A stretch of 64,000 nucleotides of DNA, from positions 166,824 to 230,823 of the forward strand of contig JAFDZP010000003.1 in the NCBI GenBank assembly GCA_018266835.1, read 5' to 3'. Below, piece after piece: positions 63,694 to 64,000 of the stretch. This DNA comes from Bacteroidota bacterium (lineage in GTDB: Bacteria > Bacteroidota > Ignavibacteria > Tepidaquicellales > Tepidaquicellaceae). The first letter of the stretch is position 1; every line of letters starts with the position of its first letter. The notes under the pieces were generated by a model, which worked only from the letters and a program-made list of their open reading frames with translations, was not told the DNA's origin and did not search any database. The position numbers were made by a program, and so were the translations under genes.

Positions 63694-64000
63694 ATGAATT
63701 ATCCCGAAGTAAATTTAGAAACAGCAAAAGGATTAGGACTTACAGAAGAAGAATACAACAAGATTTTGGAAATACTCGGACGAACTCCAAGCTATACTGA
63801 GCTTGGCATTTTTTCCGTAATGTGGAGCGAACACTGCTCATATAAAAACTCTATCCTTCAGTTGAAAACTCTTCCCCGAAGTGGCGGAAGGTTACTTGTC
63901 AGCGCAGGTGAAGAAAATGCAGGATTAGTTGATATAGGCGACGGACTTGCAGTCGCATTCAAAATTGAATCACATAATCATCCTTCTGCAGTCGAACCTC
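63694..64000 (+). CDS. purL: Phosphoribosylformylglycinamidine synthase PurL, N-terminal part (partial)
   Basis: The ATG at 63694 opens a frame of 102 codons that continues past the window end. The sequence has [45 protein letters not shown], the small-type PurL opening (WSEHCSYK), and [14 protein letters not shown], the ATP-binding loop. It acts in purine biosynthesis, converting FGAR to FGAM with glutamine. The start fits the family beginning closely, and the gene is 17 bases after aat. Confidence 0.93.
   Translation, partial: MNYPEVNLETAKGLGLTEEEYNKILEILGRTPSYTELGIFSVMWSEHCSYKNSILQLKTLPRSGGRLLVSAGEENAGLVDIGDGLAVAFKIESHNHPSAVEP

Overview
The window looks like a chromosomal segment from an AT-rich Bacteroidota/Chlorobiota-type bacterium, most plausibly an Ignavibacteria-like lineage. 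That placement is inferred from protein style, because no rRNA is present. Ten predicted secreted proteins end in the same roughly 80-residue type IX secretion (T9SS) type A sorting domain with the core NYPNPFNP and a C-terminal basic residue after a K-R/K-M patch. Ribosome binding sites are mostly weak, and recognisable promoters resemble the TAnnTTTG type of Bacteroidota.

Region 1 (1-23.1 kb) is an accessory, surface-oriented block. It holds the start of a polytopic membrane protein, a urate oxidase, three tandem LruC-type secreted paralogs (two carrying an extra beta-propeller), a small lipoprotein, a HEAT-like secreted orphan, four Ycf48/BNR-type propeller proteins and a frameshifted M6-like metalloprotease. 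Four of these genes have a sigma-54-like -24/-12 motif 48-53 bases before the start codon. Two intergenic regions share a collinear 71-base element.

Region 2 (23.4-38.3 kb) starts with a TetR-HlyD-RND-TolC efflux operon with two spaced inverted repeats ahead of tetR. A hairpin-repeat array, a candidate structured RNA, an SDR oxidoreductase, a fatty-acid hydroxylase-like protein, a cytosolic TPR histidine kinase, a DUF3298 lipoprotein, a TonB-type outer-membrane receptor and a second HEAT-like secreted orphan follow. Region 3 (38.4-48.1 kb) is mostly housekeeping: a PgpH-like c-di-AMP phosphodiesterase, XerC/D recombinase, a nucleoside-type ABC importer without its binding protein, a HAD phosphatase, a T9SS-exported PQQ sugar dehydrogenase-like protein and a DUF4870 protein.

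The most unusual locus is at 49.5-50.0 kb. An intact initiator tRNA-Met gene is followed by a terminator and an 81-codon GIY-YIG nuclease gene. The last three sense codons and the stop of that gene lie inside a second, broken copy of the same tRNA. The broken copy contains an 18-bp perfect palindrome and is followed by its own terminator. This has the architecture of a minimal tRNA-targeting mobile element.

Region 4 (50.1-64 kb) contains an arylsulfotransferase-like T9SS protein and then a core-metabolism run: ferritin, etfB-etfA, a bifunctional nuclease, coaX, a YjbQ protein, a GT39-type glycosyltransferase, an EtfD/HdrD-like membrane Fe-S protein, metK, an EI24/CysZ-like protein, aat and the start of purL. 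The etfBA genes and the EtfD-like gene share the same TTATTTTGCATAA promoter-like string. This suggests one electron-transfer route from acyl-CoA-type dehydrogenases to quinone.
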